Of a DNA stretch of 64,000 bases, positions 1 through 11,113 are shown piece after piece (position 1 is the first letter of the stretch; each line of letters starts with the position of its first letter). The notes under the pieces were generated by a model. The model was not told the origin of the DNA. It worked only from the letters and a program-made list of their open reading frames with translations, and searched no databases. The position numbers and the translations under genes are program-made. This DNA comes from Chlamydomonas sphaeroides (taxonomy: Eukaryota; Chlorophyta; Chlorophyceae; Chlamydomonadales; Chlamydomonadaceae), in NCBI GenBank assembly GCA_001662425.1, contig BDDC01000022.1:102950-166949 (forward strand), read 5' to 3'.

Positions 1-301
1 GTCCCGCTCATCTTACCAATAAATTTCAAAATTCTACAGCACTAATAAGACGTATCAGCGCGATTATGTTGAGTTCGGTTTCCGAGGCAGTTGCCTCGGA
101 CTATCTACCTCGCTATACCGCGCGATAAATCGTGTCGTGCCAGCTAGCACAAGCCAACACGATAAGCTTAATGGTCGCCAAACGTGTTGCGGTGGACACC
201 CGCTGCGCGCCTCCCACGTACCGGCACACATCAGCAGGGGCTGCGACGCGGGCCGCTTCCTTGGACGCTCTTGGACCGGCCCCCAGCAGCAGCTGAGACG
301 C
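1..301. other. left edge, no gene recognised
   Basis: This is AT-richer DNA at the start of the window, followed by sequence leading into the first PMP3-like exon. An open frame continuous with that exon reaches back to an ATG at 137, so part of this stretch could be coding or 5' UTR. Nothing else was recognised. Confidence 0.5.
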
Positions 302-1623
302 ATGTGGCGAATCGACCTGCAGCTGCTGCTGCTGTGCCTGGTCATGCCGCCGGCCGGCAGGTGCGGCAGCAGGGTGCGACGGCTGGGCTGCAGCTGGGTG
401 CGGACCCACGGCGACGCCTTGCCGCGCTGCCGCTGCCCGACTCGGTGTCTCGCGGCCCTCTAAACGCCTACATCTGTCCATGAGAGTGGACAACGCGGTG
501 CCTCGAGGGCCGTTCTGCGCCAGCGTGCGCACAGGGGCAGGCCCCGCCCCCTCCCGCGCCGGTTGCTCTGATCACGGGCCTATGCGTCCGCCTCACCCCG
601 CCGCCGCCCCGCCCGTCGTGCCACTCCCCTGCCACAGCTTTGCCATCATCTACATCTATGATGGACCGCCTGCAGCCGACTTCACACGCGTCGACCTGTG
701 CTTGTGAGCATACCCGCAGGAGACCAGGGCGGCAGCCACGCGGCGGGTCCCTTGTGTTGTACGGCCCGCACCGCGCATGTGGCATGCAGCCGCCCTGGCC
801 CCTCCCTGGCGCATGAGCAGGGCTTGGTAGGCCAGGCCCGCCCTCCCCAGCTGCGATGTCGCCTGCCGTACCCAGCCGGCACCAAAACTTCGTGGCCGCC
901 GCTGGCACCCCCGCAAGCCCGCGCGGCGCGTAGCGTGCCGCCATGCCGCATGTGCACCCGGTGGCGGTGGCGGTGGCTAACACAGCACCCGCCTCACGAC
1001 CCCGACCAGGAACCTGCTGCTGACGCTGTGTGGCTTCGTGCCAGGTGAGCCAGGAGGAGGGCCTGGATCAGGGCCCGGGGATCCGGGCCCAACCCAGCGC
1101 TGCCCTGTCCCACCAGCCTACCTCGCTCATGGGCCTCATGCTCAACAACACTCAACACAGCCGGCTTCCCAGCTGCAGGCCCCGCTGCGATCCTGAGCCG
1201 CGCCATGCTTCGTGCCCGCCGCATGCCGTACCCGTGACCCACGAGCCGCCTGCTCCTGTTGCCCATCCCCGGTCAACCAGTGATAGGCCCCTGGGCTGCC
1301 GGCACTCGGCGGTTGAATTGCAGGCACGCCTGACTTCCTGAGGGAGTCGCTTGACAGCCCACTCCCCTCCGCGGTCCTCAGCACCTCCCCTCTCCTCCCC
1401 GCCGCGCCTCCCTCGCATCCCCCGCCCCCCAGGCTCCGTGCACGCGCTCTACCTGCTGCTGCGCTACAAGCGCTTCTGGGCGGCCCTGGCCCTGGACTCG
1501 GCCCTGGGCTGGATGGGGCGGCACCTGGACGTCTGGGCCCTGCGCCCGCTGGCCAGAGCCATAGGCGTCCCGCCGGCGCTCGTGGTCGACCCGCCGGCCG
1601 GCCCCCAGCGGCAGCTGCAGTAG
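302..1623 (+). CDS. PMP3/UPF0057-like membrane protein, long form, copy 1
   Basis: Four exons join in frame: 302-360, 638-703, 1010-1044 and 1433-1623, giving 116 residues. PMP3 (RCI2/LTI6) proteins are small plasma-membrane proteolipids linked to salt and cold tolerance and membrane potential. Seen here are a first hydrophobic helix ending in MPPAG (family: LPPLG), a second helix LNLLLTLCGFVPG, then SVHALYLLLRY, which is the normal end of the family. Unusually, about 50 more residues follow (KRFWAALALDSALGWMG onward), with one more possible membrane segment and a Gly/Pro-rich tail. Exons 2-4 match copies 2 and 3 almost base for base. The start is uncertain: the ATG used by copies 2 and 3 is altered here (TGG ACC in place of ATG GAC), so translation may begin at 302 or, by an in-frame extension, at 137. 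Function is inferred from the family; the extension is of unknown role. Confidence 0.7.
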
Positions 1624-4219
1624 GCAACGCGCTCGCGCCTTGCGGCGCTGAGAGGTCGCTCGAATCAAGCGACGGACCTGCAGCGCGAGACTTGGGACTG
1701 CCGGGGCTCGGCGGCAGCTGCCGCCTTCTGCAGGGAGCTAGGCGCCGCGGCAAGTACCCGGTGCGGCCGGGTGCCTGCGTGCCGCCTCGGTCCCACGAAC
1801 CCCTATCATGGTGGCACCGCGGCATGTACGACACACGGCGTGGCGTGGCACCACCGTGCGGTTGATGGGGCTGGCCCTGACTGGCGGGCGCGAGCGAGCC
1901 CCGCTAGGTGGGTGTAGCATGCAGGGGTAGCAGGGTGATCTGCAGTGTACGGCACTTGGGGCGGTACGGTACGCTAGCTAGCGCCTTAGCTGGCTGCTGG
2001 TCATCAGCGATTCAGCATCACATGATCAATCATCATGTCACTGAGCATAGAACGTACGATGTGACTGTATAAGCGCCGGCGCCGGGCTGGGCCTCTGGGC
2101 GTTGGCGGCCCCACCGCGCTGCCTGCTGCCGCCGGCGTCGGTTGTGTGTGGGGGGGATGGCGCTTGGTGCTATCTAGTTGCCCCTACCTGGTGTTGCCTC
2201 CTGCCTGTGTACATCATTCTTCATGAGACTGATCTTTTGTACATTATCTGAAGTGATAATGTTATCAGGCTGCACTGCCGGGCTGGGTTGGCTGGGGCGG
2301 CGCCGTATCTGCGCGACGTGGCGGTGTTTCACGGCCGCAGCTGCGGCCGCTCGCCGCCACAGCAGCGGGTGTGATGATAGATGACCGACTACTCCACGCG
2401 TCGTCCCTCGAGCGAGGACTGGCGCTTGCACGAGGCATCAAGCAGCGCTGCTGTCCGGGAGCACTGGCTGTCGTGCATGATGTGTGGCTGCTAGCTCTGC
2501 GCCGGCCGTGCGGGGCGCCGCTGTGCCGCCGACCACGACAGGCCGGGCGCGTTCTTTCTGCTGAAGGAGGTGGTGGAGCTAGCCTTGAGGACGTAACCAT
2601 GAGCGCAGGGGCTCAGAGGGACCGACACCGCCCGGCGCTGTGGCGATCGACGCAAGGGGGCCGGGTAGGGCAGGGCGGCGGTCCAGGCGGCAGGGGCCCC
2701 GCAGGTGTTGGTGCGCGCGCGGTGCGGTGGGGCCCCAGCAGCAGCGGGGGTGGGGCCGCTGGCACTGGGCGGCAGGCGCTGTGGCGGCCGGCACAGCATT
2801 GCGGCAGTTCATTCGGTAGTGTCGTCTGTACGTACGTCACCATGCATCGTTAGGGGCGGCAGGCGCGGCCGCGGCCGCAGTGTGTGCGCGCGACGGCGGT
2901 GCGGCGCGGCGGGCGCGAGGGAGCAAGGCGCGTGTTGATTAGGTCATGGTGCGACGACGGTTAGTGTGCGTCCTCGAGTGCGTCCTTGGGTTGCATGTTC
3001 AGAGGTGGCTGGTTGTTGCGCTAGGCCAGGCTCAATGAAGAGTTTTGAAGGATTTCGTGGAAGTCAATCGAGGGCTGGTGTGTGCGGACGTGGGTGCCGC
3101 GGCGGTGAGCACGGGGCGGGGGTTGCTGCACAGGGCGTGGTGGCAGCGTGTGTTGGGGGCGGGGATTGCAGGGTGTGTGCGGTGGATGGGCCGGACTGGC
3201 GGGCCAGCAGTTTGGATGCACATGCTCCTCTTGTTGCATGCTGCGTTGGTGCAAGTAAGGGGCAGCGAGCAACATGGCTAGCGGGCGCGACGGCGCGTGG
3301 CACGAATAGACCACCACCCACCACCGGGCGCCCGCAGATAGAGGAACTAAATGGGGATGGGGTCACCGGCGCGGGGCATGTATGGAGCTCGCTCGCCCTT
3401 GCAGCCTGCGCTGGCTGGCGGCGGCAGGCACCTAGCTAGCCCATCGCTGCACTGGTGGCCGTCACATGCAGGACAGGTGGCCGAATGCCTGCCTGGGCGG
3501 GGCGGGGCGCCACTGGCTTGAGGTTGCTTGGGCCGCGAAAGAGGGGCCAGGAGAGGGGGCGTCGCATTGCTGCCTCGAGGCACGGGCAAAACCTTTGAAC
3601 CCTTGAAACGTCTTGAAACTCGTTTGAAACTACCCGCCCCCAAATCCGGTCCATGCGATCAAGCACGCCTACATTATGCGCTGCGAAGCACCACTGTAGC
3701 GATTTGAAGGTTTTTTTTTGAAGTTTACGTAGTTCGTTCTTGCTTGGCGGGTTGTCGCTGCAACCGTCGGGGCCTCTTCCAGCCACAGCAGCGCACGCTG
3801 CAGGTTTGCAGCCACACCGCGCTAGCCACGAGTTTCCATATTCTTGCGTCCTGCCTGCGCGCGGCGCGCCGGCGGTAGGCGCCGGTAAGGGTTGAAAACA
3901 GGCAACTGGCGGGTCCTGGCGCGTCCTCCGCTCGTACAAAGCTGCCCCTCGTCGCTGGCGTTGCCAACTCGCTACAGCAAGCAAGCGAGTAATGTGCTGC
4001 CTCGCATTCGCAGTTCGGATAGGGCCTACTCCTGCACACGCACCCTTGCATCATTGGTTCAGAGCTGCACCCTCAGCAGCTGCTGCACCGAGCGAACACC
4101 CGTTTCGATTAATAATTAACTCACAACTCAATACGTCTCAACCCCTTGGCACGCGCCCCGCCCTTGCTCGCTCGCGTGCCTCCAGTCAGCGCTGCGCCGC
4201 AGACGCTCGCTCGCTCCCA
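1624..4219. other. intergenic region between PMP3 copies 1 and 2
   Basis: No conserved protein was recognised in about 2.6 kb. The first half is GT-rich on the + strand. The part near 3590-3730 is AT-richer, with a run of T and several TTGAAA-type words. Open frames here have biased, non-conserved composition and are treated as chance frames. Confidence 0.5.
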
Positions 4220-5258
4220 ATGGACGCTCGCCAGCGGCAGCTCGCGCTGCGAATCGACCTGCAACTGCTGCTGCTGTGCCTGGTCATGCCTCCGGCGGGA
4301 AGGTGCGCGACGGTGCCGGGCGGGCACTTGGCGCTGAGAGCCCGCCCATGGCGGAACCCGCCGCCGCTCGGCCCCAACTAGCCCAGAGGGGCCGAGCGAG
4401 CAGGCAGGGCGAGGGCAGGGCCAGCGAGCCAGCCTGGGTGCGCCCTGGTGCCAGCAGTGGTCCGGCTAGGTCCGGCTGCTGTCCGGCCGCCGGCCGAATC
4501 GAGGCCAGGCGCCACTGCTGTCTTTCTCACCCCGTCGTCGCCGCTCGCTGCCTCCGCCGCCGGGCGCGCCGCCCCCTGACGACCCGCCGCCTACAGCTTC
4601 GCTGTCATCCACATCTACGCCGGACCCGCCGCCGCGGACTTCACGAGCGTCGACATGTGCCTGTGAGCGAGTGCTCCGGAGGAGACAGAGGCAAGAGGCC
4701 TCAGTTCCGCAATCGCTGCTGGGCGAGCGAGGCGGCGGGCCCTGGAGCCACAGACCCAGCTGCTGACGAGCCACCTTGGGCGGAACGCACGCGCCCTTCG
4801 TTCCCTAACAACCCAGGAACCTGCTGCTGACGCTGTGTGGCTTCGTGCCAGGTGAGCCAGGAGGAGGGCCCGGGACCAACCCAGCTAGCGCTGCCCTGTC
4901 CCACCAGCCTTCCTCCCTCCTGGGCCGCGCTGCGCAGTGGTGCCCCCCTGCCTCCCTACTCGCCGCCCCATGGCCGCGCGCTTGCTTTTTACTTGCTACC
5001 AGCGTGGAAGTCAGCGCGCTTGCTTGCGATGTGCGCCTCTCCCTCCCTCGCATCCCCTGCCCCCCAGGCTGCGTGCACGCGCTCTACCTGCTGCTGCGCT
5101 ACAAGCGCTTCTGGGCGGCCCTGGCCCTGGACTCGGCCCTGGGCTGGATGGGGCGGCACCTGGACGTCTGGGCCGTGCGCCCGCTGGCCAGAGCACTGGG
5201 CGGCCCGCCGGCGCTGGTGGTCGTCCCGCCGGACGGCCCCCAGCGGCAGCTGCAGTAG
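4220..5258 (+). CDS. PMP3/UPF0057-like membrane protein, long form, copy 2
   Basis: Exons 4220-4302, 4597-4662, 4817-4851 and 5068-5258 give 124 residues. The ATG at 4220 opens MDARQRQLALRIDLQLLLL, aligned with the start of copy 3. The PMP3 core follows: MPPAGS, then LNLLLTLCGFVPG, then CVHALYLLLRY at the point where canonical members end. The same extra C-terminal segment as copies 1 and 3 continues (KRFWAALALDSALGWMG, then GRHLDVW). Exon 3 and the first bases of intron 3 (to about 4870) are nearly identical to copy 1 at 1010-1064, pointing to recent tandem duplication that carried intron sequence along. All junctions are GT-AG and phase-compatible. The likely place is the plasma membrane or an endomembrane; a role in ion or stress tolerance is family inference only. 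Confidence 0.75.
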
Positions 5259-7193
5259 GCAACGCGCTCACGCCTTGCGCCGGGGTAGCGGCACGGCGCC
5301 CCATGCGCGGTGTGCGCTGTGACACGACATGGCAACGGCTCATCGATCATCGTGTGTTGGTTGGGAGGGTTTCATTCGGGGTGCTGCTCACCCGGGGCAT
5401 TGAACTGCCAGCTCATCTACCAGCGTACGACAGCACTAGCTTTCTTTCGCTTGTGGCTAGCTAGCTAGCGGGGCATGCCTACCTACCAGGTCTGGTGTGT
5501 GTGGCGGCGCGTCGGGGGGCATCCAGGGTTGCGTCGTGGACTGCGACGTATTCGTGGACACGGTGTCCTGCTGGCTGTGTCGCAGTAGTCGGCAGCAGCG
5601 AGTTGTTGTGGGCTGAGCGAGCTGGCGCCCATGACTGATGGCTTGGCCCGCGGCGGCGGGAGGTTCCGCCAGCCCCGCGGCGCGACGGGGTGTGTGGGTT
5701 GCTTGGGTTCATTCACATGCATGCTATGTCACCAAGCTGGATGCATGCGGCTGTCATCTCACGTGCGTGGTAGGTGGTGCGTGGGTGTACCGGTGCGGTG
5801 GGGTCACTCGCATAGGCCCTCGCTGCGCGGCGGTGTCGGGTGCTGCTGCCTAGATTATTATTGTGGCGGCGACGGCGGCGGCGCTGTGAGGTTACTGGGG
5901 TCGTGCTAAGCTATGATGTGCGCCTCTCACCCCCATCATCGACCACTGTACGTTAGCACCTACGTGTATGTATGGATTAGGGGCCTGCCGTTCTACATCT
6001 TCATTCATGTCATGTTTCTATATATGCGCTAGCCCATGATCATCAAGATAAAGCATGTATGTGGGCTCTGTGTGACATCATGCCTTACTTCCCTCCTCAC
6101 CAGATGCCTGTGATCACTGTGATCATCGGGATTTGGCGGTATGGTCAGTGCGGCGCGTGGATGGCATGGCAGTCGGCGCTGTAGACGTGTTGACGTGGGG
6201 GCAGGGTTCATCCAGGCTGGGACATCCAGGCTGGGACAGTATGTACGGGTGTATGCCGTACCTGTTGCCGCTGCCGGTCACGGCCCCGTGTGGGCCTGGC
6301 ATGATCAGTACGGCGGCGCATCATGCAGAGCGAGGGGGCGTGGATGGGCTAGCTAGTTCTGCTGGCGGGGGCCTCCGGCTGACACCTCCGTTTGCGTTTG
6401 TATGCATGACATTTTGGGTGGCGTTGCGTGCTGACAGCGCTTCTTTCGTTTAGCGCGTCAAAGCAGGGTGCGTGGGCACGTGGCAGGTGCTTCGTGGTGG
6501 GATAGATGGTTGCGCCCTCCTGCCTGCTGGTTTCGTAACAATATTTAGTTTATTGCCGTACAGGCTTCCTGGACTGTGTTCAAAAGGCCGCGAGCCTGCC
6601 TGCCATGCCGTACATGTATGCCTCCTGGGATGGGTAGCGCTGGGTCGCAGCTTGCGACGCGCGGGCCTGCCGAGCAGCGGGGCGGCGGCAGCGTATACAT
6701 GTAAGCCATCCACGGCGGCGGAGCGCGCGGGCGGCCGTGCGCGCTGCGGACCGCAGCGAGCGGGCGAGCGTGTCATCATCAAACACACACCCGTGCGCCT
6801 GACCGTTTGCGATACGACCGTGCCAGCCATTACCGTGCTGGGCTGTGGAGAGCATTATGTGCCCAGGTTCGGCGGCTGCTGCGCGCCGAGCGAGGTCCCG
6901 TTCGTGCGTGCGCGCAGCCCTGAGCACAGCAGCATGCCGGCATGCTAGGGCGCTGAGGCTACATGCCCTCGCTGTGCAGCGCCATCCAGGGGGTTGTTGC
7001 CCAAACGGTCATCCCTGGCGGCACCTGCCGTGGCACCTACCTGGCACGTGCCCGTGGCAGCCTGTCGCCGCAGCCCTGCCGCACGGAGAGACTGGATGTT
7101 GTAACCCATTCAGGGGGGTCCTCCTGACCCCATCCACGCACGCTCTCGTCTCTGGCTCACCTCGGGGCTATCCGGGCGGCCTTAGCCTGCGTC

Positions 7194-7246
7194 AGCGGCA
7201 GGGCGCTAGCGGCAGGGCGCTAGCGGCAGGGCGCTAGCGGCAGGGC
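7194..7246. repeat. 14-bp tandem repeat
   Basis: The unit AGCGGCAGGGCGCT is repeated about 3.8 times with almost no variation. It lies immediately before the 11-bp repeat. Confidence 0.9.
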
Positions 7247-7250
7247 ATCG

Positions 7251-7305
7251 ATCATGAGCTAATCATGAGTAAATCATGGGCTAACCATGAGCTTATCATG
7301 AGCTG
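7251..7305. repeat. 11-bp tandem repeat (ATCATGAGCTA)
   Basis: Five consecutive 11-bp units read ATCATGAGCTA, ATCATGAGTAA, ATCATGGGCTA, ACCATGAGCTT and ATCATGAGCTG. A sixth degenerate copy may lie near 7322. It is AT-richer than its surroundings. Confidence 0.9.
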
Positions 7306-7444
7306 TGCCCCTGCGGCAATCAATCATGATTATGAGCTCGCTGTGTGTCTCTGTGGTGTGCGGCCGGCCTCCGTCCAACTAAGGAGGTCCTCCTCCTGGC
7401 CAGGGAGGCCCCTGCTCGTGGCCCAACCGTCGTTGCCTCCTTGG

Positions 7445-7837
7445 GCCCAGCCAGCAGCCGCAGCGCCGGCATGCTGACACGGCTTGCTTCCCAACACATC
7501 CATGCATGCCTGCGTTACGATGCCGACCGCGACCCGGCGGCAGCTCATCACGAGCCGCGAGTCGGGAGCGCAATGTACTACAACTGCACGACCAACTGTC
7601 GCGGGCTCCCGCGGCCCAGCCAGCAGCCGCAGCGCCTGCATGCCGACAGTACTCACAGCTACATACGCATAGCGCTTGGTCGTGAGCAATTCAACATCGC
7701 GCTCGGCGTGGCGGTAACCGGCTCCCGAGGCACCGTACGCCGCGCGCGCGCGCTGCAACACGGCTTCCCGACACACAGCGTACTTATTTGTAATCGCTGC
7801 ATCTTTGTTTTGAGATACGGTTCGCGACCCGGCGGCA
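7445..7837. repeat. diverged direct duplication
   Basis: A 35-nt segment at 7445-7479 (GCCCAGCCAGCAGCCGCAGC and following) recurs at 7614-7648 with about three mismatches. The downstream word CGCGACCCGGCGGCA occurs at 7528-7542 and again at 7823-7837. The order is kept, so this looks like an old duplication with later insertions in the second unit. Confidence 0.7.
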
Positions 7838-8122
7838 ACGAACGGGTCTCGAGTCGAGGTCTGCCCCTGTCTGCCCCGAGGCAACATGCCAATGTACCGC
7901 ACGTGTACCTAAGCTGCCAGTGAAGTACGGTAGAACCTTGGTACATGAAACCCGAATTCCAGCCAGACCCGGGGCGGTGCTGGCCCTTGCTGGTGCTGGT
8001 GTGCACTGCACCCGCTGCGACCCAAGCGCACACCCCGGCGGTGGCCGCTGGCCCGTGGCGCGTTTGCCCCACACAACCACAGGCACAGCCCCTACTGCAG
8101 CGCTGCTAGCGAACTGCGACAG

Positions 8123-9393
8123 ATGGACGGCCCCCAGCAGCAGCTGAGGCGCATGTGGCGCATCGACCTGCAGCTGCTGCTGCTGTGCCTGGTCATGCCG
8201 CCGGCCGGCGGGTACGCGGGGAGCGGCCGGGGACCCGCGCCGGTTGCAGCCAGTTGCCCGCGAAGACCCCATGCTTGTGATTCCGGACCTGCTAAGGAAT
8301 GGGGCGCGCCGGTTGAGCAGGCGTCACGAACACGGCAGGGCGACAATCTGCATGCCTCGTGACGTCGTGAGCCCTGGAGCCTTGTTCGTGGACGGGCCCC
8401 GCCACGCCTGGTGCCTCCTGGCTAGCCTCCTCACGCCCCACCGCTGCCCCAGGAGCCTCCTGCGCTGCCCCGCCCGCTGACCCGCCGCCTGCAGCTTTGC
8501 CATAATCTACATCTACGATGGGCCACCTGCAGCCGACTTCACAAGCGTCGACATGTGGCTGTGAGCGAGTGCGGCCCCCGTAGAACACAAGAGGCCTCTG
8601 CCCCGCCATATCCGCCGGGCGCGGCCGGTGGCAAGCATCCTGCCTGTCGAACCAGCCCCCGCGGCCCCCCTCGTGCACTCCCGGCTGCCTAACCCGCTCA
8701 GATCGGCTCCCCGATCCCCGGAACCTCTCGTGTCTGACATAGATTCCCGGCCGCAGGAACCTGCTGCTGACGCTGTGCGGCTTCGTGCCAGGTGGGTGGG
8801 TGGGTGGGTGGGTAGGTGGGAAGGAACACGGCCTCTTACTGGGTCCATCGCCGCCGGGGCCCCCGCTGGCTACACCCTCGGCGGCGCCGGCGGGTCATTC
8901 TGGCGCCGTGCTCAGCAGCACCGGGTCCCAGCCGCAGCTCCCGATCAGTCGCACACGTCCTTGGCTTGGCCGCCGCAGGTCCCTAGCGTAGCGTGCCCCG
9001 CCCCGGCCCCCGTACGTCCTCGCCCCGCGTCGCGCTGCGGCGACCCCTTAGCCCTAACCCCCAGCCCCGCACTGTACGTCGGTCCTCCTCACCCTCACAA
9101 TGCCCTCACGAAATGCTGCTCTCCCCTCCCCTCCCCTCCTCTCCCCTTCTGTACAGTTCCCTCAGCCGCCCTCGGCCCCCTCCCTGCCTCGCATCCCCCG
9201 GCCCACAGGCTCCGTGCACGCGCTCTACCTGCTGCTGCGCTACAAGCGCTTCTGGGTGGCCCTGGCCCTGGACTCGGCCCTGGGCTGGATGGGGCGGCAC
9301 CTGGACTTCTGGGCCCTGCGCCCGCTGGCCAGAGCACTGGGCGGCCCACCGGCGGCCATCGACCCGCCAGCCGGCCCCCAGCGGCAGCTGTAG
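8123..9393 (+). CDS. PMP3/UPF0057-like membrane protein, long form, copy 3
   Basis: Exons 8123-8211, 8495-8560, 8757-8791 and 9209-9393 give 124 residues. The ATG at 8123 opens MDGPQQQLRRMWRIDLQLLL; it is the first in-frame ATG and matches copy 2 in position. The core runs MPPAGGFAIIYIYDGPPA, then DMWLNLLLTLCGFVPG, then SVHALYLLLRYKRFW. Compared with a canonical PMP3 (ILPPLGV ... FWINVLLTLLGYIPG ... AFYVILRY, the fourth gene of this array) the two helices and the PG turn are conserved, but the loop between them is longer and a C-terminal segment of about 50 residues is added. The third donor site is followed directly by a run of GGGT repeats. Same family inference as the other copies: a small integral membrane proteolipid, molecular function untested. 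Confidence 0.78.
8791..8820. repeat. GGGT microsatellite at a splice donor
   Basis: Seven near-perfect GGTG/GGGT units begin at the donor of intron 3 of PMP3 copy 3. On the sense strand this could form a G-quadruplex in the pre-mRNA. Confidence 0.85.
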
Positions 9394-10870
9394 GAAGCGG
9401 CCCGGCAGTAGGGCGGGGCGGCCTTCCCACACCACACCCGACTGGGGCGAAGCCCGTCCGGGACGCTGGTCCCGCAGGCCGTGTCGGCAGCGGCGCGGCC
9501 TTGTCGCTTGGTGTGGCGAGGGTGTACTGCGTTTGGGTGTCCTGTGTTGTGGGGGCTCATGGCGCAGGGTGTTACCCAGCCAGGCGCTGCTCACGGGAGG
9601 GAGTGCCGCCCGATTCCGGCCGTGTGGCGGCTGGGTTGGTGGGCCAAGAATGAAGGACGCTGAACGCATACTGCGTGGTCAGCAGCACCGCAGCATACCA
9701 AAGTACTGGCGCACATCTCTCGCTGACTGCGCACTCCCCTCTCAGGTTACTACCTGTACGGTGCGAGGGCCTGGCGTAGCCTGGCGCCTGCCCTTCTTGC
9801 CTAATGTACCATATGCATATGCGCGCGTGGGCATAAGTCTATCGGTCGGTTGGGCAGTTCCGCGGCGGCGGGTCGTGTGTGGAGCACCGCACGCACGCGC
9901 GTTTCGCCTGCATGCCTGGGATTTTTCCCGAAGAGGTACCAAAGTGCAGGTTGTGCTCGTCACCTAATATGCATAGCGTCATAATGCTTGCCAGGCAGGG
10001 CAGCTTGTCTAGCAACATGCGGCCGCGGTGTCGCCCCTGTCTATCTGCCCCATGCGGGCGGCAGGGGTTGGCGCCACTAGGGCATGGTGCCAGGCAGCGA
10101 TGGCCGCGGCCTACCATCATGTGGCTACCGTAGGCTGCTGACGCACGGGGAAGTTCAGGTAGGCAAACCTGGGGGAAAAGTTTAATGTGGTCTCAAGGAC
10201 ACAAGCAAGCGAGGTGTGGTGCGGGCTGCTGAGGCGTGGTGGCGGCTGCTGGGCCACGGGGCAGGCCGGGCCAGGCACGTAGGTGTCGCGTGTGTCCTGA
10301 CCGGCAACCCATGGCGTGGCAGTCCATGCGGGCAGTGGGCGGAGAGCTAGGAATGCGTACTGCAATGTCCTACAGGTAGAAATGCATGACCTGGTCTGCG
10401 GCGTTTTGGGACATGGGGAGGTGGGCACGGCGCTGCACGCAGGCTGGGCGGCTCCTGGCTGGCTCCGCTGTGGCACCTTTCGGGGCATTCGGCGGCCATG
10501 TGGCGGCAGCAGAGGGCGCAGGACAGGTGGCTGCTGGCTTGTGGTGCTGCGGGGGCTCGGCTGGGGGCTTCGACGAGGGGTGTGCGTGCTGGTGCCGGAT
10601 GGGGGCGGCCGGCGATGGGGTGGTGCTGGAGCTGCCGTGAAGGTCGCAGCGGGCCCCCCATTCGCTGTAAACACGCGCGCTCCCAAGGATGCTCCTGGCT
10701 CGCCGCTCCCGCCGGCTGGCTCTGGTGGCGGTTGCGGGCGGGCATCATATGGGTTGGATGCAGTGGAAGCGGGCGGGGGGGCGCTGGCGGCGGGGGGCTG
10801 GCGGCTGGCGGCTGGGGTGGCAGCTGCCCGCACGACCGCGGACCTGCCCGGGTCTGACCGGGACGGGCGC
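9394..10870. other. intergenic region upstream of the canonical PMP3 gene
   Basis: No recognised gene. Overlapping frames occur on both strands at 10117-10949, but they are Pro/Ala/Arg-rich on the minus strand and Gly/Ala/Trp-rich on the plus strand, show no domain, and are read as chance frames in GC-rich DNA. Confidence 0.45.
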
Positions 10871-10871
10871 C

Positions 10872-10917
10872 TACGTCACTTACGCGTGGGACCTTTGACG
10901 TGACGCCTGTGCTATAG
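10872..10917 (+). promoter_or_regulatory. candidate promoter of the canonical PMP3 gene
   Basis: Two ACGT-core words lie close together (TACGTCA at 10872-10878 and TGACGTGACG at 10896-10905), followed by a TATA-like CTATAGA near 10912, about 200 bp before the ATG at 11114. ACGT cores are the usual bZIP binding sites in stress-regulated plant genes. Stress regulation here is inference. Confidence 0.4.
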
Positions 10918-11113
10918 AGGCGCAACCTCATTTCCTCACAGCACTTCACTACTGCACACTCGCGCCCCCTCGCCGAACTGCTTTACACACCGACCCACGG
11001 ACCACCTGCGACACTGCGCTAAGCCGAGACGCACGCGAACACCATCTCGCCCTGCCCAGCATCCCGGTCTCCGCTAGTCCTCTTCGCTTGCTCGTTCGCC
11101 TCCGCCAGCCGCG

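Larger units (their letters stand above)
5259..8122. other. intergenic region between PMP3 copies 2 and 3, with satellites
   Basis: About 2.9 kb without a recognised gene. It carries two adjacent short tandem repeats (7194-7305) and a diverged duplication (7445-7837), listed separately. A + strand frame of 192 codons at 7345-7923 covers the duplicated segment, but its composition and lack of any known motif argue against a real gene. Confidence 0.5.

Noticed and set aside
9050..9064. CCCTTAGCCCTAACCCC, telomere-like word
   Set aside because: A single partial unit within an intron of PMP3 copy 3; chance similarity.
10117..10949. Overlapping minus-strand frames of 200 and 238 codons
   Set aside because: Pro/Arg/His-rich, no motif, overlapping open frames on the other strand, and no splice or promoter context supporting a gene.
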